Source: Chitinophaga sp. CF418 (lineage in GTDB: Bacteria; Bacteroidota; Bacteroidia; Chitinophagales; Chitinophagaceae). Taken from it: a stretch of DNA of 64,000 nucleotides. The notes beneath the pieces are model-generated. The model saw nothing but the letters and a program-made list of their open reading frames with translations, ran no database searches and was not told the DNA's origin. Location: contig NZ_FRCN01000001.1 of assembly GCF_900142925.1 (NCBI RefSeq), positions 62,001 through 126,000 on the forward strand, in the 5' to 3' direction. Positions 32,928-42,018 of the stretch are shown piece by piece; within the stretch, counting starts at the first letter, position 1, and each line of letters starts with the position of its first letter. The translations under genes and the position numbers were made by a program.

Positions 32928-34322
32928 TTAGAGGGAGTTAACTATTTCGGCCACCAGTTGCTGCAAGACATGCTTTGCATCTCCAAACAACATAGAGGTC
33001 TTTGGCTGGAAGAACAGATCGTTCTCAATACCGGCATATCCGGGTTTCATACTTCGTTTATTAACAATCACGCTCCTGGCGTTTTCTACTTCCAGTATCG
33101 GCATTCCGTAAATAGGGCTGGCAGGATCATTTTTGGCGGCGGGGTTCACCACATCGTTAGCTCCCAGCACCAATACTACGTCAGTTGTGTTAAACTGTCC
33201 GTTAGCCTGCTCCATTTCCAGCAGTTTTTCATAGGGCACATCTGCTTCCGCCAGCAGCACATTCATATGTCCCGGCATACGTCCGGCCACAGGGTGAATG
33301 GCATATTTCACTTCTACGCCCCTTGCTTCCAGCAAGTTTTCCAGTTCATGACAGGCATGTTGTGCCTGGGCCACCGCCAGGCCATATCCCGGCACGATCA
33401 TCACTTTCTGGGCGTATGCCATTATAACAGCGGTATCCGACAAAGAGATCTCCTTGTATGCCCCCTGTTCCTTGCTGGTCCCTGCTACTTTCGGTCCGCC
33501 GAAAGACCCGATCAGTACATTCTTCAGGGAACGGTTCATCGCCTTACACATCAGGATCGTGAGGATAGTACCAGCCGAACCTACCAGTATTCCCCCTGTC
33601 AGCATCACCGGATTGTTATACAGAAAACCGCCGCAGGCAGCTGCTACACCTGTAAATGAGTTCAACAGTGAGATCACTACCGGCATATCAGCCCCGCCTA
33701 TGGGCAATACAAAACATACTCCGTATAAAAGCGACAATAAGAGTATTACTACAAAAAGTATAACCGTTGCTGCTGGCAGGGTAATGGTTACAACCACTGC
33801 AAGCAGCAGTATGACAGCCAGTACAATCAGATTGAAAATATGCTGGCCTTTAAAGGAAATATCTTTTATACTGCCGTTCAGTTTTCCCCAGGCAATGACA
33901 GAACCGGCAAAAGACACTGAGCCTATCACCATACCTGCCAGGATGATCACCAGTTGCATTCTGACCGGCGCCCCTGTGAAAATCACTTCTGTCATATATT
34001 CAAACTCTACAACAGAGATTAAAGCCGCACAGGCTCCTCCCATACCGTTGAAAAGGCTGACCATTTCCGGCATAGCCGTCATCTTCACCCTCCTGGCCGA
34101 TACCAGCCCTATAACACCGCCAATGAACAAACCTGCCACAATCCATCCATAATTATGCAATCCCTGCCCATGGTGTTTGTAGAGAAAAATAGTGCCCAGT
34201 ATGGCTAATGTCATACCTCCCGCGGCAATGGCGTTACCTTTCCGGGCCGTAGCGGGATTACTTAACATCTTTAATCCTACGATAAATGTAACAGAGCCTA
34301 TCAGATAGATCAGCGATAACAT
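32928..34322 (-). CDS. pntB: NAD(P) transhydrogenase subunit beta
   Basis: A 464-residue inner-membrane protein. Hydrophobic helices from residue 1 to about 265 belong to domain II (proton channel). The soluble NADP(H)-binding domain III begins near residue 290: VMIVPGYGLAVAQAQHACHE, YAIHPVAGRMPGHMNVLLAEADVPY and DVVLVLGANDVVNPAAK. With the two alpha subunits it uses the proton gradient to make NADPH from NADH. It is the last gene of the pntAA-pntAB-pntB run, 20 bp after pntAB. Confidence 0.94.
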   Translation of the reverse strand: MLSLIYLIGSVTFIVGLKMLSNPATARKGNAIAAGGMTLAILGTIFLYKHHGQGLHNYGWIVAGLFIGGVIGLVSARRVKMTAMPEMVSLFNGMGGACAALISVVEFEYMTEVIFTGAPVRMQLVIILAGMVIGSVSFAGSVIAWGKLNGSIKDISFKGQHIFNLIVLAVILLLAVVVTITLPAATVILFVVILLLSLLYGVCFVLPIGGADMPVVISLLNSFTGVAAACGGFLYNNPVMLTGGILVGSAGTILTILMCKAMNRSLKNVLIGSFGGPKVAGTSKEQGAYKEISLSDTAVIMAYAQKVMIVPGYGLAVAQAQHACHELENLLEARGVEVKYAIHPVAGRMPGHMNVLLAEADVPYEKLLEMEQANGQFNTTDVVLVLGANDVVNPAAKNDPASPIYGMPILEVENARSVIVNKRSMKPGYAGIENDLFFQPKTSMLFGDAKHVLQQLVAEIVNSL

Positions 34323-34342
34323 AGTGTAATGATTAGATACAA

Positions 34343-34657
34343 TTATTTGGTCTTCTTTGACTTGAACATTTCAAGCATTCTGTCTGTCACTACAAAACCA
34401 CCCACTACATTGATGGTACCTAGTATAACGGCCAGGAATCCCAGTACCAACGCCAGGTAATTATCTGGTTCGGCTTCTCCCATCACAATGATAGCACCGA
34501 TGATCACAACACCATGAATGGCATTAGCGCCACTCATCAATGGAGTATGTAATACGGAAGGCACACGCGATATAACCTCTACTCCCAGGAAGACAGAAAG
34601 AATAACTATGTACACCGCTTCCAGGTGCTGCTGTAAAAATGAAAAAATAACATCCAT
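34343..34657 (-). CDS. pntAB: NAD(P) transhydrogenase subunit alpha, part 2
   Basis: A 104-residue membrane protein matching the C-terminal membrane helices of the E. coli PntA chain. Three hydrophobic segments are seen at about 15-33, 40-60 and 66-90 (VSRVPSVLHTPLMSGANAIH between the first two is a family hallmark). The separate gene shows the alpha subunit is split, as in Rhodospirillum. It lies 39 bp after pntAA and 20 bp before pntB. Confidence 0.93.
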   Translation of the reverse strand: MDVIFSFLQQHLEAVYIVILSVFLGVEVISRVPSVLHTPLMSGANAIHGVVIIGAIIVMGEAEPDNYLALVLGFLAVILGTINVVGGFVVTDRMLEMFKSKKTK

Positions 34658-34696
34658 TATTGGGGATCGTTGATTTCAGGAATAGATGAACAGCCT

Positions 34697-35827
34697 TTAT
34701 AACTTCACACTATCCGCTTGTCTGAGCCGTTCATTGGTAACATTACCACTATGGGTGATACAGGCGCCCTGCACGATATCATCAGAAAAATTCAATACCA
34801 GGTCGCCATCTTTTACCAGCAATTGCAAAAAATTAAAAATGTTCTTTGCATATAGTTTGCTGGCGTCTGAGGGCATGGAAGACTGTAGATTGGAATCTCC
34901 GATAATGGTAATGCCTTTATGCACAACAGTCTTATTGTTCTCGGTAAGCGCGGTATTTCCTCCGGAAGCTGCCGCCAGATCAACAATCACCGCTCCGGGG
35001 CGCATTCTGTCAAGCATTTCTGCAGGGATCAGGATGGGGGCCTTTTTGCCAGGTATCTGTGCCGTTGTAATCACAATATCCGATTTGGCGATACTTTCTG
35101 CGATCTTTTCCTGCTGCTGCTGTTTATATACCTCCGTCTGCTCCACGGCATATCCGCCTGCAGCGGATGCATCTGCTGCGCCCTCCACTTCTATAAACCT
35201 GGCGCCCAGACTCATTACTTCTTCCTTCACCGCCGGCCGGGTATCAAATACTTCCACCACAGCGCCGAGGCGTCTGGCGGTAGCAATTGCCTGTAATCCG
35301 GCAACGCCGGCTCCCAGTATCAGCACCTTTGCCGGCGCAATACTGCCCGCCGCTGTCATGAACATAGGAAAATAGCGGCTGTAACTCCATGCCGCCAGTA
35401 ATACGGCCTTATATCCCGCTATATTCGCCTGTGAGCTTAACACATCCATACTTTGTGCACGGGTGGTACGGGGTATACTATCAAGACTGAAAGTAGTAAG
35501 CTGCCTGTCAGCCCATTGCTGCATGATTGCAGTATTACTGAATGGCTGGTAGATCCCGGTCAGTACTTTGCCCGCCGGTATAGCCTTCCAGGATTGCTCA
35601 TCGGGGATCTGGATGCAGAGGATGATGTCTGCCTGTTGCAGGATTTCAGCGGCAGGCTTTACAACAGCACCTGCCTGTATATAGGATTCATCAGGATAAT
35701 ATGCCCGGGTCCCGGCATCCGGTTCTATCCAAACCGTTACTCCTTGTTTTCCTAACTGCTTAACAATGTCCGGCACTAAAGAAACCCTGTTTTCTCCTGG
35801 CTGCTCTTTTAGGATGCCTGCAATCAT
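34697..35827 (-). CDS. pntAA: NAD(P) transhydrogenase subunit alpha, part 1
   Basis: A 376-residue soluble protein equal to domain I of transhydrogenase, which binds NAD(H). It begins MIAGILKEQPGENRVSLVPD like the alanine dehydrogenase/PntA family. The Rossmann loop is LILGAGVAGLQAIATARRLGA with VEVFDTRPAV after it. The membrane helices that follow domain I in E. coli PntA are missing and are supplied by pntAB. It is the first gene of the operon. No exact -7 box is seen upstream. Confidence 0.93.
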   Translation of the reverse strand: MIAGILKEQPGENRVSLVPDIVKQLGKQGVTVWIEPDAGTRAYYPDESYIQAGAVVKPAAEILQQADIILCIQIPDEQSWKAIPAGKVLTGIYQPFSNTAIMQQWADRQLTTFSLDSIPRTTRAQSMDVLSSQANIAGYKAVLLAAWSYSRYFPMFMTAAGSIAPAKVLILGAGVAGLQAIATARRLGAVVEVFDTRPAVKEEVMSLGARFIEVEGAADASAAGGYAVEQTEVYKQQQQEKIAESIAKSDIVITTAQIPGKKAPILIPAEMLDRMRPGAVIVDLAAASGGNTALTENNKTVVHKGITIIGDSNLQSSMPSDASKLYAKNIFNFLQLLVKDGDLVLNFSDDIVQGACITHSGNVTNERLRQADSVKL

Positions 35828-36009
35828 CTAATGGAATTTATAATCTGAATTTACGGTAGTTTTTTTAAATATAACGCTTAACGGCAAGTTGAACAAAAAA
35901 CTCCTTCCGGCTCATCAGAACACGCTTGGCAGGATATTGGTGCGCTGAAAATAATATCAGTCCTTATTCAGGCTGAGTTTGTTTTAGCAGAAATCTAAAC
36001 TTATATATT

Positions 36010-36168
36010 ATGCCAAAAGATCAAAAGGGAAAATTTACGCCAATTAAGGGGAAACCTTCCGGTAGTGGGAAAGAAGGCCTGGGATTAAGAAGACTGACCA
36101 GCAATAACCTGGTCAGTCTTTATTTTGCCATATATGCCTGTTATGTGGATTACGTCTTATTCGAATAA
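36010..36168 (+). pseudogene. 52-codon ORF crossing a terminator, possible gene remnant
   Basis: An ATG at 36010 opens 52 codons: MPKDQKGKFTPIKGKPSGSG, then KEGLGLRRLTSNNLVSL and a hydrophobic end. The first 26 residues are basic and Gly/Lys-rich and look like a genuine protein N-terminus. From codon 28 the frame runs straight through a perfect terminator hairpin (36091-36119), and its end overlaps the last bases of the Fpg/Nei gene. This suggests that only the N-terminus survives of a once longer gene, or that a very short peptide is made. I know of no function. Confidence 0.35.
36091..36125 (+). terminator. Terminator upstream of the Fpg/Nei 3' end
   Basis: AGACTGACCAG (36091-36101) and CTGGTCAGTCT (36109-36119) are perfect 11-bp arms with a 7-nt loop, followed by TTATTTT. 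It lies within the 52-codon ORF. Confidence 0.85.
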
Positions 36169-36936
36169 CTCCTGTTCATCAGTATAATAAGTCTTCCTGC
36201 CATTCAATTCCTTCTGTGCTATTTCTCCTCCCGTAGGGCTATGGGTTTCCTTAGGCTGATGGATCTTTAAGAAATCCCGTATCTCTCCCGCAATGATATC
36301 AGGATGTTCCTTTCGGATGTTCTTCTCTGCTTCTTTCAACACCTTATGCATAGCACTATGCAAGGCCTTGATCCTGGCCGCAGGTATCTTATTGCTGACA
36401 GAAAACGGAGAGATCCCGGCCTCCCAAAGGATCTCGTCGGCGTAAGCATTTCCTATACCACGAATAATATGCTGATCAAGTAATATCTTTTTAATAACAG
36501 TTCTCTTCTTACCTAATTGTTCTTCCAGGTATTTCACCGTTAATTCGTCTGACAAGGCATCAGGAACATCTGTCTCCTCAGGATTGAGTGAAGGTAGCGC
36601 GATACCCTGATAGTCGGTCAGTGCAAGCCCTGTTCCGTCTTCAAACAACAATTCCAGGATGGTATGTTTATTTGTATTCTTTTCTTCAAAGAAATAGAGT
36701 TTGCCGTGTAACATCAGATGCATTCCCAGCACCACATCATTTTTAAATCTGAAGCGCAGTTCCTTCCCTTCCCGGTATACTTTCTCCAGCTTCTCCCCTT
36801 TAATGGCTTTCTTAAATGCGGCAGGCGTATCTTTTGCTTTTTGGGTATTCTCTAACGCCACATCTTTTACAACCTTCCCTGACAGCTTCTTATCAAGGTT
36901 ATGGCTGAATACCTGCAGATCTGGTAATTCCGGCAT
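36157..36936 (-). CDS. Fpg/Nei family DNA glycosylase lacking the zinc finger
   Basis: A 259-residue base-excision repair protein. After Met removal the N-terminus is PELPDLQVF, so the catalytic Pro1 and Glu2 are kept. The lysine of the beta-sandwich is present in REGKELRF. The helix-two-turn-helix has QHIIRGIGNAYADEILWEAG. The C-terminus, where Fpg has a four-cysteine zinc finger, reads ETHSPTGGEIAQKELNGRKT and continues with no cysteines. It keeps the NGRKTYYTDE outline, so it may form a zincless finger as in NEIL1. It should excise damaged bases and nick DNA. Substrate choice (oxidised purine or pyrimidine) is open. Confidence 0.85.
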   Translation of the reverse strand: MPELPDLQVFSHNLDKKLSGKVVKDVALENTQKAKDTPAAFKKAIKGEKLEKVYREGKELRFRFKNDVVLGMHLMLHGKLYFFEEKNTNKHTILELLFEDGTGLALTDYQGIALPSLNPEETDVPDALSDELTVKYLEEQLGKKRTVIKKILLDQHIIRGIGNAYADEILWEAGISPFSVSNKIPAARIKALHSAMHKVLKEAEKNIRKEHPDIIAGEIRDFLKIHQPKETHSPTGGEIAQKELNGRKTYYTDEQELFE

Positions 36937-37200
36937 ATGTAATATTATTTGTGTGATGATTCTGCTATCGCATCTCCTATCGCACCGACAAATTTCTTGT
37001 CTTCCACACCATTATTTTCCATCCTTTCTTCATTCGCCTGATAATGCCCATACTCGCGTTATTGAATGCAAGCGTAACTGCATGGGCTTTAAAAGCCATT
37101 AACATAACAATGGAACATCCCATATGACAATCAGATATTGAATTAGCAGACAATAACCTGACTAATATAACTCAAATACAAATATTGACAATATTCATTC

Positions 37201-38529
37201 TCAACTATACCCCTTCGCAGCCTGTATAATTGCCGGCACAGCCACTCCCGTAACATAATTCCCTGCCAGTCTTATTCCCGGATACCGCTGCTCAAAAAAG
37301 CGTATCTGCTGTCTTATCTGTGCATGTCCTACATTCAATTGCGGTATAGCCCTGTTCCATTGACTAAACCGCTGCATTTCCGGCGGTGTCTTCAATCCTA
37401 ATAATTCCATCAGCTCTTTCACTACTGTTTGCTGCAACTTCTCTGCTCCTAACTGGTCAAACAATTGTTCCTGCCGGGCGCCACCTACGAAAACGGTGAA
37501 CAAGGTCTTTCCTTCCGGTACACGGGACGGGAACACTGCCGTATTACAGAGCGCTCCCAGAAAATGCTTGCCTGCGGCATGCGGCACAAGGAAGCCAAAA
37601 CCTGCCGGCGCTTTCTCCTGTGCTTCGGCTCCAAATCCCAGGTGTAACACGCCCATGCGGGGATAGTGAATATCATGCAGTTGTGATGCCAGGGAGGCAT
37701 CCAGGCCTTGTATAGCAACAGCGGTACTGTAGGCAGGAGTAGCAAATATTACCCGTTCTGCATTCAGCATACCGGTGCTACCGTTTTCATTGTATTGTAC
37801 GATATAATCTGACGCACCACGGGTAACGCCTGTTACAGCACAGTTTAGCCTTATCTTACCAGTTAGCAGGGATAACAGTTTTTCTGTCAGCACCGCGTTC
37901 CCGCCTTTAAAAGCAATGATCTTACGGCCGCCCATTGCCTTCATATTCTTCATGAGCCCCTTTGTTACGCTGCCGTACTTTTTCTCCCACTGCGGCAGCA
38001 TAGGTAATACCTCCGAAATAGACATCAGATCAGGATTACCGGCATAGATACCTGACAAAATAGGTTCAAACAAATACTCATTAATCTCACGTCCGAAGCG
38101 GCGGCTCACAAAAGAAGTCACCGATTCTTCACCCTCAGCAGGATGAGGACTGCGGAACCTTTCGGTAAAGAGACGCCATTTGGCTGCCCCACTTATATAG
38201 TTTGATTTCAGTATTTTAAGCGGATGAGGGGATACCGCGTGCAGCTGATTATTTCTGACCAGGAAACGGTTCTTACTGGCGGCTGATGCTTCCAGCACCT
38301 GGTCCTGCAATCCCAGTTGATCAATGTAAGCCATTATTTCCGGCGAAGCAGCCAGAGAATTCGGTCCCGCATCCAGTTCATATCCATCCACATGTAGTGA
38401 TTTTATCACACCACCTGCATGAGATCCTGCTTCCAGTATCTCATAGGGAATGCCTTTCTGCTGTAATTCATAAGCAATGCTCAAACCGGCGATACCGGCT
38501 CCGGCAATGATAACGGGCTGTGTTTTCAT
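37201..38529 (-). CDS. hemY: Protoporphyrinogen oxidase, oxygen-dependent (HemY/PPOX type)
   Basis: A 442-residue FAD amine-oxidase-fold enzyme that oxidises protoporphyrinogen IX to protoporphyrin IX with oxygen. The FAD-binding N-terminus is IIAGAGIAGLSIAYELQQKG with LEAGSHAGGVIKS. ELDAGPNSLAASPEIMAYID is a family block, and the C-terminal FAD segment is LAGNYVTGVAVPAII. It lies 33 bp after hemH in one operon divergent from hemA. The gene is often called hemG in databases, but the protein is not related to the flavodoxin-type E. coli HemG. Confidence 0.92.
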   Translation of the reverse strand: MKTQPVIIAGAGIAGLSIAYELQQKGIPYEILEAGSHAGGVIKSLHVDGYELDAGPNSLAASPEIMAYIDQLGLQDQVLEASAASKNRFLVRNNQLHAVSPHPLKILKSNYISGAAKWRLFTERFRSPHPAEGEESVTSFVSRRFGREINEYLFEPILSGIYAGNPDLMSISEVLPMLPQWEKKYGSVTKGLMKNMKAMGGRKIIAFKGGNAVLTEKLLSLLTGKIRLNCAVTGVTRGASDYIVQYNENGSTGMLNAERVIFATPAYSTAVAIQGLDASLASQLHDIHYPRMGVLHLGFGAEAQEKAPAGFGFLVPHAAGKHFLGALCNTAVFPSRVPEGKTLFTVFVGGARQEQLFDQLGAEKLQQTVVKELMELLGLKTPPEMQRFSQWNRAIPQLNVGHAQIRQQIRFFEQRYPGIRLAGNYVTGVAVPAIIQAAKGYS

Positions 38530-38562
38530 GGTAATGGCTATTTGTAGAATAAATAACTCCGG

Positions 38563-39594
38563 TCAGGATTGCAGACTCGTCATCCATTTCACGACTGCCT
38601 GCACCCATAAAGGATGCACGTTCATACAGGGGATCATCGTAAAACTGTCGCCTCCACTGTTGATAAATGTATGCTTACCCTCTACTGCTATCTCTTCCAG
38701 CGTTTCAAGACAATCAGAAACGAACGCAGGACAGGCTACCAGCAACCGCTTCACACCTTTCTTCGGCAATTCTTCCAACGTTGCGGCAGTATAAGGCTTC
38801 AACCACTCTTCCCTTCCCAGTCGGGACTGGAAGGTCACACTCCACTTCTCCCTCGGTATATTGAGTTTCTCCGCTACCAGCTCCGACGTCACATGTACCT
38901 GGTGACGGTAACAGAATTCATGGGCGGGAGAATCTACCTTACAACAATTTTCGACCTGCATACAATGCTTTCCGGTGATGTCGCCCTTTCGTATATGCCT
39001 TTCAGGTACACCATGATAGCTGAACAACAGGTGATCATACTCCTGTGCCAGATAGGGACGCATACTTTCTGCCAGCGCATTGATATAATCAGGTTCACTA
39101 TAGTAAGGAGGAACTATTGATAAATTGAATGTGTAGCCTTTCTTTTTATGTACCGCTTTGGCATGTTCTACCGCTGTTTCATAAGAAGACATGGCATAAT
39201 GCGGATACAAAGGCAACAGGATCACCTCTTTCAGATCAGGATTCTGTTTCAGCAGATTGTTATAGGCGGCCTCCTGCGACGGATTACCATAACGCATGGA
39301 GATCTCCACCGGCATCTGCAGGTCATGTTGCACCGCGTTTTGTAATTGTTTTGTCAGCACGACCAATGGAGAACCCTCTTCCCACCAGATGGATTTGTAT
39401 GCTTCAGCCGATTTGGGAGCGCGTTTAGGCACGATGATACCTTTTATCAATAATAAACGGAACAGATACGGATAATCAATCACCCGTTTATCCATCAAAA
39501 ACTCATTAAGATAACGCTTAACATCAGGTACAGCCGTAGAATCCGGCGAACCCAGGTTCATCAGAATAATTCCTTTATCAGATTTCGCTTCCAT
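38563..39594 (-). CDS. hemH: Ferrochelatase
   Basis: A 343-residue enzyme that inserts ferrous iron into protoporphyrin IX. It starts at 39594. MNLGSPDSTAVPDVKRYLNE opens the first domain, and SIWWEEGSPLVVLTKQLQ follows. The active-site His is in LLFSYHGVPERHIRKGD, and the conserved Glu region is CPAFVSDCLETLEEIAVEG. Cysteines at MQVENCCKVD could bind a [2Fe-2S] cluster in some family members, but the C-terminal cluster motif of animal enzymes is not seen. It leads the minus-strand hemH-hemY operon. Confidence 0.94.
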   Translation of the reverse strand: MEAKSDKGIILMNLGSPDSTAVPDVKRYLNEFLMDKRVIDYPYLFRLLLIKGIIVPKRAPKSAEAYKSIWWEEGSPLVVLTKQLQNAVQHDLQMPVEISMRYGNPSQEAAYNNLLKQNPDLKEVILLPLYPHYAMSSYETAVEHAKAVHKKKGYTFNLSIVPPYYSEPDYINALAESMRPYLAQEYDHLLFSYHGVPERHIRKGDITGKHCMQVENCCKVDSPAHEFCYRHQVHVTSELVAEKLNIPREKWSVTFQSRLGREEWLKPYTAATLEELPKKGVKRLLVACPAFVSDCLETLEEIAVEGKHTFINSGGDSFTMIPCMNVHPLWVQAVVKWMTSLQS

Positions 39595-39613
39595 CCTTTA
39601 CTTTAAATTGTTG

Positions 39614-39621
39614 CAAATGTA
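39614..39621 (-). promoter_or_regulatory. -7 box, hemH-hemY
   Basis: TACATTTG on the minus strand, an exact match 19 nt upstream of the hemH start codon. A TTTG on the same strand (39639-39642) lies 17 bp further upstream, close to the expected -33 position. Confidence 0.6.
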
Positions 39622-39805
39622 ATAGCTTATCCAAGCTGCAAATGTCATACAATTGTTGAAATAAATTAATTATTAGCTATCAGGCAATAGATAATACCTA
39701 TCAGTATGTAAACTGACAAAAGTCATTTTTCTGCACGCCTTGATACCAGCTGTAGAAATGACACACTAATGACAGCCTCTTGCCCTTTCTTGCGGTCTAT
39801 GCGAG

Positions 39806-39813
39806 TATTTTTG
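39806..39813 (+). promoter_or_regulatory. -7 box, hemA operon
   Basis: TATTTTTG, an exact match 24 nt before the hemA ATG at 39838. It should drive the whole hemACDEFBL run. Confidence 0.6.
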
Positions 39814-39837
39814 CACCCGGAAGCTTATAAGAATAAA

Positions 39838-41091
39838 ATGCAGGGTAGTCATTCAAAAGATATAGCCCATTTTCATATCGTTGGTATCAACTATAAGAAA
39901 ACAGATGCTGCTATAAGAGGATCGTTCGCTATTAACCAGGTACAATACCAGCACTTACTTGACAGTGCAAAGTCCCAACACCTGGATGATATATTTGTGC
40001 TCTCAACTTGTAACAGAACTGAGATCTATGGGTTTGCCGATGATCCGCAACAGCTGGTAGAACTGGTGTGTCATGAAACCGAAGGAGATTGTAATATGTT
40101 CAGCCAGTTGTCGTACGTGAAATCCGGCGAAGATGCCATTAAACACCTATACCAGGTAGGAACAGGACTTGACTCACAGATCCTTGGCGACTATGAGATC
40201 ATTGGCCAGATACGTACCGCCACCAAATTCGCTAAAGCGAACGGATGTTTTGGCGGTTTCCAGGAAAGGCTTGTCAACAGCGTCCTGCAGGTATCTAAAC
40301 TCATTAAGAATGAAACAGGCCTCAGCTCCGGTACCGTATCTGTAGCATTTGCTGCCGTACGTTTGCTGGAACATAAAGTGCCTGACATCCTCAATAAAAA
40401 AATCCTGCTGGTGGGCGTTGGCAAAATAGGACGTAACACCTGCAAGAACATGATGGACTACCTGGGCGTAAACCAGGTAACACTCGTGAACCGCACAACC
40501 TCAGTAGCAGAGGAATTCGCAGCGCAGCACGGCCTCCGTTATGCGCCATATGAGCAACTGGCGGAAGAGTTACAGGCGGCTGATATCGTTCTGGTAGCTT
40601 CCAATGCACCGGAGCCCAACATCTTACCTGCTCACTTTCAGCAGTCTTCTCCTAAACTGATCATCGACCTGTCTATCCCTTTCAACGTGGCGCCTGAAGT
40701 AAAAGAGTTGCCGCATATTGAACTGGTGAACGTCGATGAACTGTCCAAAATACAGGATGAGACATTACAGATGCGCCTGCAGGAAGTGCCTAAAGCATTA
40801 ACCATTATTGAAGAACACATGAATGAGTTCCTCTACTGGTACAAAATGCGTAAACACGCCGTGGTGCTCAAAGCAGTGAAAGATAAGCTGACGGAGATAC
40901 ACACCAGGGAAATACAACAACAGAAGAACGGCAACCAGTACAACCTGGAAGATATTGAAGCAGTATCTTCCCGCATCATCCAGAAGATGATCAACCTGAT
41001 GGCTGGAAAAGTACGCCGGGAAACAGATAAAAGTGATCAATATATCGCCATGATCAATGATATCTTTGAGACGGGCGTTAACCAGGAATAA
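39838..41091 (+). CDS. hemA: Glutamyl-tRNA reductase
   Basis: A 417-residue enzyme that reduces glutamyl-tRNA to glutamate-1-semialdehyde, the committed step of heme synthesis by the C5 route. I use the ATG at 39838. The longer frame from 39769 overlaps the promoter. The catalytic Cys is in LSTCNRTEIYGF after HFHIVGINYKKTD. The NADPH domain has KKILLVGVGKIGRNTCKNM, and the C-terminal helices form the dimerisation domain. It opens the plus-strand hem operon and is 3 nt before hemC. Confidence 0.95.
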   Translation: MQGSHSKDIAHFHIVGINYKKTDAAIRGSFAINQVQYQHLLDSAKSQHLDDIFVLSTCNRTEIYGFADDPQQLVELVCHETEGDCNMFSQLSYVKSGEDAIKHLYQVGTGLDSQILGDYEIIGQIRTATKFAKANGCFGGFQERLVNSVLQVSKLIKNETGLSSGTVSVAFAAVRLLEHKVPDILNKKILLVGVGKIGRNTCKNMMDYLGVNQVTLVNRTTSVAEEFAAQHGLRYAPYEQLAEELQAADIVLVASNAPEPNILPAHFQQSSPKLIIDLSIPFNVAPEVKELPHIELVNVDELSKIQDETLQMRLQEVPKALTIIEEHMNEFLYWYKMRKHAVVLKAVKDKLTEIHTREIQQQKNGNQYNLEDIEAVSSRIIQKMINLMAGKVRRETDKSDQYIAMINDIFETGVNQE

Positions 41092-41094
41092 TTC

Positions 41095-42018
41095 ATGAAC
41101 AGAGAAATACGGATAGGTACAAGAGAAAGCCAGCTGGCACTATGGCAGGCTAACAAGGTAAAAGGCCTGCTGGAAGCGCAGGGATATACAACAACACTGG
41201 TACCTATCAAAAGCGAGGGAGATATCGACCTCGTCACTCCACTTTACGAAATAGGCGTTCAGGGTATTTTCACCAAGAGCCTGGACATCGCTCTCCTCAA
41301 TGGCCGTATTGATATTGCGGTTCACTCACTCAAAGACGTTCCGACACAATTACCTAAAAATATAATACAGGCTGCTGTCCTGGAAAGAGGTCCCGTAAAG
41401 GACCTGCTGGTATACAAACAAGATACCTCCTTTCTTGACCAGCCCGGATATATTGCTAATATCGCTACCAGCAGCGTAAGACGCAAAGCTCAGTGGCTGC
41501 GCAAATATCCGCATCACCAGCTGCACAACCTGCGTGGCAATGTGAATACCCGCCTGCAAAAGCTGGCGGCTGAAAACTGGGACGGAGCTATCTTCGCGGC
41601 TGCCGGACTGGAAAGGATAGGTATACGTCCTGCTACCTCCATAGAGCTGGACTGGATGCTGCCCGCCCCCGCCCAAGGCGCCGTGGTAGCTGTATGCCGG
41701 GAAGATGATAATTTCTGTCAGCAGGCATGCTCGCCACTAAACGACCTGGCTACAGCCCTCTGTACCCGTATAGAGCGCGACTTCCTGCGTACGCTCATGG
41801 GTGGCTGTACCACTCCCATCAGTGCTTACGCTACTGTAAGCGATGAAACCCTGCATTTCAGCGGAGAGCTGTGCAGCCTTGATGGCCAGCAGCTGTTCAC
41901 TATCACAGAACAGGCGCCGTTACAGGATGCAGGCCATATTGGTAAAAGAGCCGCAGAAAAGATCCTCGCTCAGGGCGGCGATAAAATTGTTGCACAAATA
42001 AGGGATGCCATCAAATAA
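41095..42018 (+). CDS. hemC: Hydroxymethylbilane synthase (porphobilinogen deaminase)
   Basis: A 307-residue enzyme joining four porphobilinogens into hydroxymethylbilane. IRIGTRESQLALWQANKV opens the protein. AVHSLKDVPTQLP holds the catalytic Asp region, SSVRRKAQWL and LRGNVNTRLQKL bind substrate, and the dipyrromethane cofactor Cys is in LMGGCTTPISAYA. It begins 3 nt after hemA and overlaps hemD by 14 bp. Confidence 0.95.
   Translation: MNREIRIGTRESQLALWQANKVKGLLEAQGYTTTLVPIKSEGDIDLVTPLYEIGVQGIFTKSLDIALLNGRIDIAVHSLKDVPTQLPKNIIQAAVLERGPVKDLLVYKQDTSFLDQPGYIANIATSSVRRKAQWLRKYPHHQLHNLRGNVNTRLQKLAAENWDGAIFAAAGLERIGIRPATSIELDWMLPAPAQGAVVAVCREDDNFCQQACSPLNDLATALCTRIERDFLRTLMGGCTTPISAYATVSDETLHFSGELCSLDGQQLFTITEQAPLQDAGHIGKRAAEKILAQGGDKIVAQIRDAIK

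Noticed and set aside
33454-34152. Antisense frame of 232 codons inside pntB
   Set aside because: Shadow of a membrane-protein gene; no start signal or domain.
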